Positions 7,153-15,120 of a stretch of DNA of 64,000 nucleotides are shown one piece after another. A program made the translations under genes and the position numbers. Location: contig JARKQJ010000135.1 of the NCBI GenBank assembly GCA_029973955.1, forward strand, positions 23,487-87,486. Direction: 5' to 3'. The stretch comes from Paludibaculum sp. Its GTDB lineage: Bacteria > Acidobacteriota > Terriglobia > Bryobacterales > Bryobacteraceae. The stretch's first letter is position 1. Each line of letters starts with the position of its first letter. Below the pieces are notes generated by a model that had not been told where the DNA came from, did no database searches, and saw nothing but the letters and a program-made list of their open reading frames with translations.

Positions 7153-9093
7153 CTATCCGCGGCGGGCCGCGCCGGTGTCGCCGGCGAGCGTGGCGACGTC
7201 AAGAATGAGGCCGACGCGGCCATCGCCGAGGATGGCGCCGCCGGCCACGCCGCGCACGTCGCGGAAGACCGGGCCGAGGCTCTTGATCACGACTTCCTGC
7301 TTGCCGGCCAGTTCGTCGGCCAGGAGGCAGAAGGTGCGCGTGTCGCTCTCGCCGACGATCATGACGCCCTCTTCGGCGGGCCTGTCGGCGGCTTGGGTAT
7401 GGGTAGAGGAGATGCCGAGGCGGCCGGCCAGGCGGATGACCGGGAGCAGCCGGTCGCGCACCATGACCATCTCGCCCTTGCCCTCGACAGTGAAGACGCT
7501 GCCGACGGCGGGCTTGAACATCTCGCGCACGGCGAAGATGGGGATGATGTAGCGTTCGCCGCCAACCAGCACGACGAGGCCGTCGATGATGGCGAGCGTG
7601 AGCGGCAGCTTCAGGGTGAACGTGGTGCCTTCGCCGGGGCGCGAGGTGATCTCGATGCGGCCGCGGAGCTTGCTGATGTGCTTGCGGACCACGTCCATGC
7701 CCACGCCGCGGCCGCTGACGTCGCTGACCTTGTCGGCGGTGGAGAAGCCGGGCTCGAAGATGAGCTGGAAGACTTCACTGTCGCTGAGCGAGGCGTCGGG
7801 TGAGACGAGGCCGCGCTCGACGGCCTTGCGGAGGATCTTTACGCGGTCGAGGCCGCGGCCGTCGTCGCTGATTTCGACAACGATGAGCCCGGCCTGGTGG
7901 TGGGCGCGCAGGCGCACGCGGCCGGCGGGCGGCTTGCCCGCGGCGGTGCGCTCGGCGACGGACTCGATGCCGTGGTCCATGGAGTTGCGCAGCATGTGGA
8001 CCATGGGGTCGGCCAGCTCTTCGACGATGGTGCGATCGAGCTCGACCTCTTCCCCGAACAGTTCCAGTTCGGCCTGTTTGCCGGACTTTTTGGCGAGGTC
8101 GCGCACGAGGCGGGTCATGCGGCGGAAGAGCTGCCCGATGGGGACCATGCGCATGGCCATGGCCGTCTTCTGCACTTCGCCGGTGACGCGCGTGAGGTGG
8201 GTGATGTCGCGCTGCAGCTTCGGACTGCGCACGGCGGAGAGGTCGGAGTTGTGGCGCAGCATGGATTGGGCGATGACGAGTTCGCCGACCATGTCCACGA
8301 GGAACTCGAGCTTGGCGGTATCCACCTTGACGAGGCTGGCTTCGTTCCTGGCAGAGCCGGGCTCATTCCTGGCCGAGCCGGGCTCGGGAGTGCGGGCCGA
8401 GGCCGGCTGGGCCTCGGCCGGCTGGGCCTCGGCGGGCTGGGAGGAGTCGTCCGTTGGGACCGCGGCCGGAGCGGCAGGGTCGGTTTGGCCCGTGGACGCT
8501 GAGCGGACGCGCTCGATGAGCGAGTCGGGCGGGGGGGGCGCGGCAGGCGACTTGCCCTGCTGCGCAGCCTCGATGACGTTCAGCCAGGAGGCGAGATAGT
8601 CGCCGGACTGGAGAATGACGTCCACCTGGGCGCCGGAGATTTCGAGCTGGCCGTTGCGGGCGAGGTCGAGCAGAGTTTCCACCTCGTGGGAGACCCGCTG
8701 GATGATCTCGTAGTCGAGGAAGCCGGCGAGGCCCTTGATGGTGTGAAAACTGCGGAAGGCGCTGTGGAGCGTTTCGGCGGTGTGGGAGCCCTGCTCGATC
8801 TCGAGCAGGCGCGCTTCGATGTTGGCCAGGTGCTCACGGGCCTCCACGAGGAAGTCTCCCACGAGCTGGGGATCCTGGTTGAGGAAGTTGGCCGATTCCG
8901 GGGCGGCCGTTTCGGGGCCCGCCGCGGGTTCGTCGAAGCTCTCCGCCAAGGCTCGGAGGCCGGCTTCCACCGATGCCTGCGGGGCTTCGATGGCCTCGGG
9001 GGCCTCGGGCTCCATCATCTCGACCGGCTGCGACGTGCCGGGCTTGGCCGTGACGGGTTCACCGTTTGCGGCCGAACGTCTGCCCTTCGCCAT
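7153..9093 (-). CDS. cheA: Chemotaxis histidine kinase CheA
   Basis: 646 residues. Order: a Pro/Glu/Ala-rich N-terminal extension (1-70), an Hpt domain with phospho-His117 in SFHTIKG, a long low-complexity linker (about 190-260), the dimerisation helix pair starting near KLEFLVDMVGELV, and the HATPase domain with N box HMLRNSMDHGIES, G1 EISDDGRGLD and G2 SGRGVGMDVV. A CheW-like domain (about 500-640) ends the protein. No recognisable P2 CheY-docking domain is present between Hpt and dimerisation; only the repeat-rich linker is there. It phosphorylates CheY and CheB in the receptor array. Confidence 0.97.
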   Translation of the reverse strand: MAKGRRSAANGEPVTAKPGTSQPVEMMEPEAPEAIEAPQASVEAGLRALAESFDEPAAGPETAAPESANFLNQDPQLVGDFLVEAREHLANIEARLLEIEQGSHTAETLHSAFRSFHTIKGLAGFLDYEIIQRVSHEVETLLDLARNGQLEISGAQVDVILQSGDYLASWLNVIEAAQQGKSPAAPPPPDSLIERVRSASTGQTDPAAPAAVPTDDSSQPAEAQPAEAQPASARTPEPGSARNEPGSARNEASLVKVDTAKLEFLVDMVGELVIAQSMLRHNSDLSAVRSPKLQRDITHLTRVTGEVQKTAMAMRMVPIGQLFRRMTRLVRDLAKKSGKQAELELFGEEVELDRTIVEELADPMVHMLRNSMDHGIESVAERTAAGKPPAGRVRLRAHHQAGLIVVEISDDGRGLDRVKILRKAVERGLVSPDASLSDSEVFQLIFEPGFSTADKVSDVSGRGVGMDVVRKHISKLRGRIEITSRPGEGTTFTLKLPLTLAIIDGLVVLVGGERYIIPIFAVREMFKPAVGSVFTVEGKGEMVMVRDRLLPVIRLAGRLGISSTHTQAADRPAEEGVMIVGESDTRTFCLLADELAGKQEVVIKSLGPVFRDVRGVAGGAILGDGRVGLILDVATLAGDTGAARRG

Positions 9094-9142
9094 ATCGTTC
9101 TACTCCGTCAGAGGATGCATGCGGGTGTGAGGCCGTTAGCGG

Positions 9143-10714
9143 CTAGAAGTCCGTGAACTCGCCGTCGAGCGGGATGCGGACGTCGGGCTTGGCGGAGTGG
9201 GCCATTGCTGCCGCGGGCTTGCGGAAGACGGGAGCGGTGCTGTGGTGCCGCGGGCGGCGAACCGCCGGGGCGCCCTCTTCGCCGCCCACGAGATTGCGGA
9301 GGCGTTCGACGGCCGCTTCGAGGGTCTGCGCCTGGGCGCTCATCTCTTCGCCGGCCGAGGCGCTCTCTTCGGCGCTGGCGGCAGTGGACTGGGTGACCTG
9401 CTGCATCTGAGCGACGGCGCGCGAGATCTGCTCGATGCCGCGGGTCTGTTCCTGGCTGCCGACATGGACTTCGTTGGAGAGCACCCGGATGCGGGAGGCG
9501 TTCTCGAAGACCTTGGTGACGCAGGCGGCCACTTCGTCGAGCTTCACCTTGCCTTCGTTGGAGCGCACGATCGACTCTTCAATGAGGTCCGAGGTGTCCT
9601 TGGCGGCCTGGGCGCAGCGCTGGGCGAGGTTGCGGACCTCGTCGGCCACCACGGCGAAGCCCATGCCGGCCTCGCCGGCGCGGGCGGCCTCGACGGCGGC
9701 GTTGAGGGCGAGGATGTTGGTTTGGAAGGCGATCTCGTCGATGACGCGGATGATCTTGGAGATCTTCTCGCTGGAGGTGTTGATCTCCTTCATGGAGCTG
9801 ATCATCTGGTCGAGCTTCTGGTCGGTCTCTTTGAGGAGCTGGTCGGCCCGCTCGGTTTCCGTGGCGGCATTGGATGCGTTATCGGCGTTCTTCTGCGTCA
9901 TGGAGTTGATCTCCTCGGTGGAGGCGGAAGTCTCTTCGAGGGTGGCGGCCTGCTCGGAGGCGCCCTGGGCGAGGGCCTGGGAGGAGCCGGAGACCTGCTG
10001 GGCGGCGGAGGCGACCTGACGGGAGCCTTCGGCGATTTCGCCGGCGATGCGGCGCAGTGCGACATTGGACTTGCGGACGGTCCAGAACGCGGCGGCGGCC
10101 AGTGCGACGGAGACCAGGCAAAGGAAGATGGAGAACCATTTGGCGACGCCGGTGGTGGTGGCAGCGGTTGCGGCGGCGTTGTCCAACAGTCCGCGCTGAT
10201 GGCGGGCCAGGTCGGAAGAGTCCTTGCGCAGACGGTCCATCAGGGGGAGGAACAGGTCCGCTTGCATCTTGGTGGCCTCATCGAAGCGTTGCCCGTTGAT
10301 GTGGCCTTCGAAAGCGGGGATCTGGCGAATCCACTCGTCGGAGGACGACCGGATGGAGGCATAGAAACGCCGGCCCTCGGGCGTCTGAATCAGCGGCTCC
10401 ATTTCGCGCAGCGATTCCTCGAGCGCCTGTCTGGCCTGGTGGAGGGCCTGGGTGCTGACGTCCACCTGGCTCTTGTTGGCGGTGAGCGCGCCGAGCACCA
10501 TGCCGCGCTGGCCGCTGTCGGCGGTGGAGACGGCGGTATTGATCCGGCCGGTGAGCTCCAGCTTTTTCGAGTCCATGGTGGTGAGCCGTTGCAGTACGCC
10601 GTCGAGGTGGCTCAGACTGGCGACTGCGCCCACGCCCAGCAGGAGGAGCAACCCGGAGGTGATGCCCTGGCTCAGATAGAACTTGGTTCCCAAACTCATA
10701 TTTGCGGTCTTCAT
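9143..10714 (-). CDS. Methyl-accepting chemotaxis protein with periplasmic four-helix-bundle sensor
   Basis: 523 residues. TM1 is about residues 12-32 and TM2 about 190-212 ([17 protein letters not shown]). Between them lies a helical periplasmic region of the 4HB_MCP type. The cytoplasmic signalling hairpin tip is canonical ([19 protein letters not shown]). TM2 is followed almost directly by the coiled coil ([19 protein letters not shown]), with little or no room for a standard HAMP domain. The C-terminus ends in [10 protein letters not shown] rather than the NWETF CheR/CheB tether. An AGGAG-like site precedes the ATG. It lies between cheW and cheA and is probably their cognate receptor. Confidence 0.95.
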   Translation of the reverse strand: MKTANMSLGTKFYLSQGITSGLLLLLGVGAVASLSHLDGVLQRLTTMDSKKLELTGRINTAVSTADSGQRGMVLGALTANKSQVDVSTQALHQARQALEESLREMEPLIQTPEGRRFYASIRSSSDEWIRQIPAFEGHINGQRFDEATKMQADLFLPLMDRLRKDSSDLARHQRGLLDNAAATAATTTGVAKWFSIFLCLVSVALAAAAFWTVRKSNVALRRIAGEIAEGSRQVASAAQQVSGSSQALAQGASEQAATLEETSASTEEINSMTQKNADNASNAATETERADQLLKETDQKLDQMISSMKEINTSSEKISKIIRVIDEIAFQTNILALNAAVEAARAGEAGMGFAVVADEVRNLAQRCAQAAKDTSDLIEESIVRSNEGKVKLDEVAACVTKVFENASRIRVLSNEVHVGSQEQTRGIEQISRAVAQMQQVTQSTAASAEESASAGEEMSAQAQTLEAAVERLRNLVGGEEGAPAVRRPRHHSTAPVFRKPAAAMAHSAKPDVRIPLDGEFTDF

Positions 10715-10768
10715 TTGAATCTCCTCGGTCGTCCCGACCTGTTCATTTGCACACTCGGACCCGGCGGG

Positions 10769-11356
10769 CTAGCTTGCCAGCGCGGGTTCGCCTTGCCACT
10801 GTTCCAGCCCGTGCAGTTCCTGCCGGGTAAGCACCTCGTCGATATCCAGCAGGATCTTCACCCGTCCCTTCACCTTGGCCATGCCGAGGATGTAGGGGAT
10901 TCTGATGTCTTCGCCGAACGCCGGGGTGTCTTCGATCTCCGATTCCTGGATGGTGAGGACTTCGGAGACGCCGTCCACCACGGCGCCCATCTGGATGGAG
11001 GGCGCGCCGGGTTCATGCGAGACCTGCAGGACGATGATGCAGGTGCGTGCGGTGTATTCGGCCTCGGGCAGACTGAACTTGTTGCGGAGGTCGACGACGG
11101 GGATCACCTTACCGCGCAGATTGATGACGCCCTTGACGAACGAAGGGGTTTGCGGAACGGCGGTGATTTCCTGGATGCCCATGATCTCGCGGACCTTCAG
11201 CACATGGACGCCGAACTCTTCCTTGCCGAGGTGGAAGACGAGGTACTTGCCCTGGCGCCGTCCCGTGAACTGCGCCTGTGCCGTGTCATTGCCGTGCGCG
11301 GCGGTGTGCATGGCGTTCATTGAGCCGGGAACCGGCAGCGAGCTTTTCGCCTGCAT
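10769..11356 (-). CDS. cheW: Chemotaxis coupling protein CheW
   Basis: 195 residues from the ATG giving MQAKSSLPVPGS. It is preceded by an ACAGGAG site, whereas the ORF-track start 75 codons upstream covers untranslated leader. The CheW domain (about 35-185) is clear: GKYLVFHLGKEEFGVHVLKV, the SFVKGVINLRGKVIPVVDLR core, and GMAKVKGRVKILLDID. The first 35 residues are a polar extension absent from most CheW proteins. It bridges receptors and CheA. As the first gene of the operon, its upstream region should hold the promoter. Confidence 0.95.
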   Translation of the reverse strand: MQAKSSLPVPGSMNAMHTAAHGNDTAQAQFTGRRQGKYLVFHLGKEEFGVHVLKVREIMGIQEITAVPQTPSFVKGVINLRGKVIPVVDLRNKFSLPEAEYTARTCIIVLQVSHEPGAPSIQMGAVVDGVSEVLTIQESEIEDTPAFGEDIRIPYILGMAKVKGRVKILLDIDEVLTRQELHGLEQWQGEPALAS

Positions 11357-11379
11357 TGAACTGCTCCTGTTGGGGTGAT

Positions 11380-11423
11380 CCGGCGCCGGAACGGTACCGG
11401 TGTGGGAGGCCGTGCAGCACGGC
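11380..11423 (-). promoter_or_regulatory. Palindrome-rich leader upstream of the che operon
   Basis: The 146 bases between cheW and the MFS gene carry three short palindromes: CCGGCGCCGG (11380-11389), CGGTACCG (11392-11399) and GCCGTGC-A-GCACGGC (11409-11423, seven-base arms around one base). The last is a plausible operator or hairpin. I tested the nearby GG...GC pairs for a sigma-54 promoter and the spacing does not fit. No convincing -10/-35 pair was found. The regulatory role is inference from position. Confidence 0.35.
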
Positions 11424-11502
11424 ATGCCCTCAAGCCCCATATCGGAGCGGGGCGGGGGAGTAAGAGACAAACTTAGTAAGGAGAGGAGAGGATGGAGGGG
11501 AC

Positions 11503-12702
11503 TTAATTGAGCTCGTGTGCGCCGCGGGCGGCGTGGAAGGCCCAAAAGGCGGCCAGGACGCTGAAGACGGCGCCGGTCCAATAGGGGGCGGCAGGCCCGA
11601 TGCGGTCGAAGATGGCGCCGGCCCAGACGGGGCCGATGACGCGGGTGAGAGAGGCGACGGACTGGGCGGTGCCGAGGATGACGCCTTGCTGTTCGACTCC
11701 GGCGCGGCGGGAGACCAGGCCGGTGAGGGCGGGGGCGGCGAGGCCGAAGCCGAGAGCGGTCAAAGCGACAGAGGTGTAGACGGCGGGGAGCGAGCCGGAG
11801 AGCGCGAGCGTAGCGAAGCCGCCGCCGAAGGTGAGCGCGCCGAAGACGGCAAGGCGCACTTCGCCGACGCTGGGGGCGAGTTTTCTGAGCAGAACGCCCT
11901 GGGTGAGGGCGGCTACCACGCCGAGGAAGGCGAACAGGACGGCGTTGGCGGCCGCATCCAGGCCGAAGCGGGCGTGGGTGAAGACGGCGAAGTTGGTCTG
12001 CAAGCCGGCCATGCCGAAATTGAGGGCGAAGACGGCCAGCATCAGTTCGCGGAATTCGATGCGATTCAGGGCGCGGCGGATCTGCGCCAGTGGATTGACA
12101 TCGGCGAAAGTCAGGCGGTGGCCGGTGCGGTTTTCGAGTTGGAGCGACTCTTTGAGCAGCACGGTGGCGACGACGTAGGTGCAGAGGCTGAGGGCGCCGG
12201 AGGCGTAGGCGGGGGCGGAGAGGCTGATGTGGCTGAGGGCGCCGCCCATGGCGGGGCCGAGGATGAAGCCGAGGCCGAAGGCGGCGCCGATGAGGCCGAA
12301 GTTCTTGGCGCGGTCGCGCGGGTCGCTGACATCGGCGATGTAGGCCTGGGCAGTGGTGATGGAGCCGCCGGCGAATCCGGCCATGAGGCGGGCGGCGAAG
12401 AGCAGGGCGAGCGAATTGGCGGCGCCGAAGAGGAAGTAGCCGGCGGCGGTGCCGAGCAGGCAGATGAGCAGGACGGGGCGGCGGCCTTTGCGGTCCGACC
12501 AGACGCCGAGCAGCGGGCTGGCGAGGAACTGCGCGGCGGAAAACGCCAGGGCGAGGAGGCCGACGGTGAGGGCGTCGGTCCGGTACGGCTTCACCACGAA
12601 AGGAATGACGGGGACGAGGATGCCGGCGCCCATCATGTCGAGGAAGACGATCAGGAAGATAATGCCGAGGGCGCTCTTACGGGGCGCGGGAGCAGAACTC
12701 AC
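11503..12702 (-). CDS. MFS transporter, TetA/DHA1-like drug efflux type
   Basis: 399 residues, 12 predicted membrane helices. The N-terminal half has [17 protein letters not shown] and the motif-A loop [14 protein letters not shown], typical of 12-helix drug:H+ antiporters. Motif-C-like glycines occur in [16 protein letters not shown]. This pattern matches TetA-like exporters, but the substrate cannot be read from sequence and resistance should not be assumed. It reads leftward toward the che operon across a 146-base leader, so it may be its own unit. It is divergent from the molybdenum hydroxylase genes. Confidence 0.85.
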   Translation of the reverse strand: MSSAPAPRKSALGIIFLIVFLDMMGAGILVPVIPFVVKPYRTDALTVGLLALAFSAAQFLASPLLGVWSDRKGRRPVLLICLLGTAAGYFLFGAANSLALLFAARLMAGFAGGSITTAQAYIADVSDPRDRAKNFGLIGAAFGLGFILGPAMGGALSHISLSAPAYASGALSLCTYVVATVLLKESLQLENRTGHRLTFADVNPLAQIRRALNRIEFRELMLAVFALNFGMAGLQTNFAVFTHARFGLDAAANAVLFAFLGVVAALTQGVLLRKLAPSVGEVRLAVFGALTFGGGFATLALSGSLPAVYTSVALTALGFGLAAPALTGLVSRRAGVEQQGVILGTAQSVASLTRVIGPVWAGAIFDRIGPAAPYWTGAVFSVLAAFWAFHAARGAHELN

Positions 12703-12770
12703 CCTATCATGGTCTCACGCCCTCTACCCGGCGCGCGAACTATCTTGCTATCCTGCCGGTCAGATTCGCA

Positions 12771-13265
12771 ATGGCGCAGTTGACTTTGACGGTGAATGGC
12801 GAGCCGCGCTCGGCTGAGGTGAAGGCGGGCACGACGCTGCTGGAATTCCTGCACGACTACCTGGCGATGACAGGCACGAAGTGCGGCTGCGAGGAGGGCA
12901 CGTGCGGGGCCTGCACGGTGCACCTGGAAGGACGGGCGATCCGGAGCTGCATGGTGACGGCGGAGTCCTGCGCGGGCAAGGCCGTGACGACGATCGAAGG
13001 CCTGGCTTCGGGGGACCGCCTGCACGCGGTGCAGAGGGCGTTTCTTTCCTTCGAGGCGTTTCAGTGCGGCTTCTGCACGCCGGGCATGATCATGGAAGCC
13101 GCGGCGCTGCTCAACGACAAAAAGCCGCTGACCGATGCGCGCGTGCGCCTGTTCATGGAAGGCCATGTCTGCCGCTGCGGCATGTACAACGACATCGTCA
13201 AAGCGGTGATGTCGGCGGCGGCGGAACTGAAGGCCGGTCCAAAGAAGGACCCGCGGGATGAGTGA
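12771..13265 (+). CDS. (2Fe-2S)-binding small subunit of a molybdenum hydroxylase (xanthine dehydrogenase family, IorA-like)
   Basis: 164 residues. The N-terminal plant-ferredoxin-type domain has KCGCEEGTCGACTVHL with a fourth Cys in RSCMVT. The C-terminal all-helical domain has the second cluster, FQCGFCTPGMIM and CRCGMYNDI. These are the two [2Fe-2S] clusters of the small subunit that pass electrons from the molybdopterin site. The length matches IorA/CoxS. The gene overlaps the large-subunit start by eight bases. No FAD subunit gene is adjacent, as in isoquinoline 1-oxidoreductase-type two-subunit enzymes. Confidence 0.93.
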   Translation: MAQLTLTVNGEPRSAEVKAGTTLLEFLHDYLAMTGTKCGCEEGTCGACTVHLEGRAIRSCMVTAESCAGKAVTTIEGLASGDRLHAVQRAFLSFEAFQCGFCTPGMIMEAAALLNDKKPLTDARVRLFMEGHVCRCGMYNDIVKAVMSAAAELKAGPKKDPRDE

Positions 13266-15060
13266 ACGGGTGACGCGCAGAGAAGCCCTGGGCGTGGCAC
13301 TGCTCACGCTGGCGGCGGGGCCGGTGCGCGTGCGCCTGGAGGCGGACGGCACGGTGACGGCGTACACGGCGAAGGTGGAGCTGGGCCAGGGGGCGCAGAC
13401 CGAACTGGCGATGGCAGTGGCCGAGGAGATGCGCGTGCCTGTGTCGCGCGTGCGGCTGGTGATGGGCGACACGGGGCAATGTCCGGACGATGGAGGCACG
13501 TGGGCGAGCCTGACCACGCCGGAAGCGGTGCCTCTGCTGCGGCAGGCGGCGGCGGAGCAGCGCGGCGCGGCGGTGACGGCGGCGCGCGAGTGGCGCGTGA
13601 TGGGCACGGAGGTGCGCGACCTGCGCGGGCCGGCGATCGTCACCGGGCGCCAGATCTATCCGAGCGACCTGCGGATGGAAGGGATGCTGTACGGCCGGGT
13701 GCTGCGCGCGCCGCATTACCGGGCGCGGCTGGTGCAGACGGGCGCGGCGCCGGAGGGCGTGCGGCTGCTGCGGGATGGCGAGCTGTGCGGCGTGGTGTCG
13801 AGCGATCCGGTGGCGGCGAAGCGGGCGGCTGAGTCGATCGAATGCCAGTGGGAAGCCATTCCGTTCGCGGTGCCGCCTTCGGACCGCGCGGCGCTGGAGA
13901 AGAGTTTCCGCGCGAACGCCGTGGCGCCGGTGGAGAACATGAACACGCGCTATCCGCCGCTGCTGCGGCGGGGCGATCTGGAAGAGACGCGGCAGGACGA
14001 GTGGCACGCGTCGAGCTACTTCCTGCCGTTCATCACGCACGTCCCGATGGAGCCGCGAGCCGCGCTGGCAGTGTGGCGGGGTGCGAACGTGGAGATCCGT
14101 TCGGGGTGCCAGGCGCCGTTTGCGGTGCGGGCGGAGGTGGCCAAGGCGCTGGGGACCGCCGAAGGGAATGTCCGCATCATGGCGCTGGGGCCGGGGGGCG
14201 GATTCGGGTGCAAGCAGCGAGGCGAGGTGGAGACGGAGGCGGCGCGGCTGGCCCGGCTGGCCGGGGCTCCGGTGTTTCTCCAATGGTCGCGGGAGGAGGA
14301 GTTTACGTGCGCTTACCACCGGCCGGCGGCGCTGGTGGAGATCGAATCGACGGTGAAAGACGGGCGGATGAGCGGGTGGCGGCACAGGAACTACAATGCC
14401 GGCGCGCCAGGGCTGATGACGCCGTACGACACGCCGAACATCTCGTGCGAGTTTCACCGCACGCCGGCGCCGGTGCGGCAGGGGTCGTACCGCTCACTGG
14501 CGTCGGTGTCCAATACGTTCGCGCGGGAGTCGCACGTGGATGAGTGGGCGGCGCGGCTGAAGATGGACCCGCTGGAGTTCCGGATGAGGAACCTGGCCGA
14601 CGAACGGCTGAAGGCGGTGCTGGAGAAGCTGCGGCGCGTGCCGGGAGGTCTGGCTTGCACCATCGAGAAGCAGGCGCGGATCGGGCTGCGGGCGGAGGTG
14701 GAAGTGAAAGGCGGGGCGGTGCGGGTGAAGCGGCTGACGTATGTGGGCGACTATGGGGCGATCGTGAATCCGCTGAATCTCAGGAAACAGATCGAGGGAG
14801 CGCTCGTGATGGGATTTGGGGGCGCGCGGTTTGAGGAAGTGGTGTTTGCGGGGACGGAGCAGAAGTCGCGGTGGATGACGAGCTACCGGGTGCCGCGGTT
14901 TTCGGACACGCCTGAGATCACGGTGGAACTGATCGACCGGCGGGAGATCGCTTCGGCGGGAGCGGGAGAGGCTGCCATCACGCTGGTGGCGCCGGCCGTG
15001 GCGAATGCGGTTTTCGCGGCGACGGGGCGGCGGTTGCGGGCGCTGCCGTTCACCTCATGA
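13258..15060 (+). CDS. Molybdopterin-binding large subunit of a molybdenum hydroxylase (IorB-like), short form
   Basis: 600 residues; IorB-type subunits are usually above 700. The N-terminus (MSERVTRREALGVALLTLA) looks like a weak twin-arginine signal, as in IorB. Cofactor-binding landmarks are VELGQGAQTELAMAVAEE, a Gly-rich ALGPGGGFGCKQ loop, and ASAGAGEAAITLVAPA near the C-terminus, which carries the catalytic Glu region. The segment between LRRVPGGLACTIEKQ and LRAEVEVKGG is compressed compared with relatives. This is an aromatic or aldehyde hydroxylase of unknown substrate, probably periplasmic and passing electrons outward. Confidence 0.85.
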   Translation: MSERVTRREALGVALLTLAAGPVRVRLEADGTVTAYTAKVELGQGAQTELAMAVAEEMRVPVSRVRLVMGDTGQCPDDGGTWASLTTPEAVPLLRQAAAEQRGAAVTAAREWRVMGTEVRDLRGPAIVTGRQIYPSDLRMEGMLYGRVLRAPHYRARLVQTGAAPEGVRLLRDGELCGVVSSDPVAAKRAAESIECQWEAIPFAVPPSDRAALEKSFRANAVAPVENMNTRYPPLLRRGDLEETRQDEWHASSYFLPFITHVPMEPRAALAVWRGANVEIRSGCQAPFAVRAEVAKALGTAEGNVRIMALGPGGGFGCKQRGEVETEAARLARLAGAPVFLQWSREEEFTCAYHRPAALVEIESTVKDGRMSGWRHRNYNAGAPGLMTPYDTPNISCEFHRTPAPVRQGSYRSLASVSNTFARESHVDEWAARLKMDPLEFRMRNLADERLKAVLEKLRRVPGGLACTIEKQARIGLRAEVEVKGGAVRVKRLTYVGDYGAIVNPLNLRKQIEGALVMGFGGARFEEVVFAGTEQKSRWMTSYRVPRFSDTPEITVELIDRREIASAGAGEAAITLVAPAVANAVFAATGRRLRALPFTS

Positions 15061-15062
15061 AG

Positions 15063-15098
15063 AAGCGCGCCGGAGCCGGGTGGGCTCTGGCGCGCTTT
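15063..15098. terminator. Hairpin terminator between convergent genes
   Basis: Immediately after the molybdenum-hydroxylase stop there is a near-perfect stem: AAGCGCGCCGGAGCC pairs with GGGCTCTGGCGCGCTT, with one G-T wobble and a short loop, followed by TTTG. On the opposite strand it lies 23 bases beyond the receptor stop. The position suggests it serves both genes. U-tracts are short on both sides. Confidence 0.7.
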
Positions 15099-15120
15099 GT
15101 GGATCAGAAGACGGTGGACG

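Noticed and set aside
9197-11323. 708-residue + strand ORF
   Set aside because: Lies antisense to the chemoreceptor and cheW, both of which have unmistakable motifs; the ORF is Gly/Leu/His-rich noise.
11400-11430. Sigma-54 promoter upstream of cheW
   Set aside because: A GG...GC pair exists but with 11 or 12 bases between the elements instead of the required 10.
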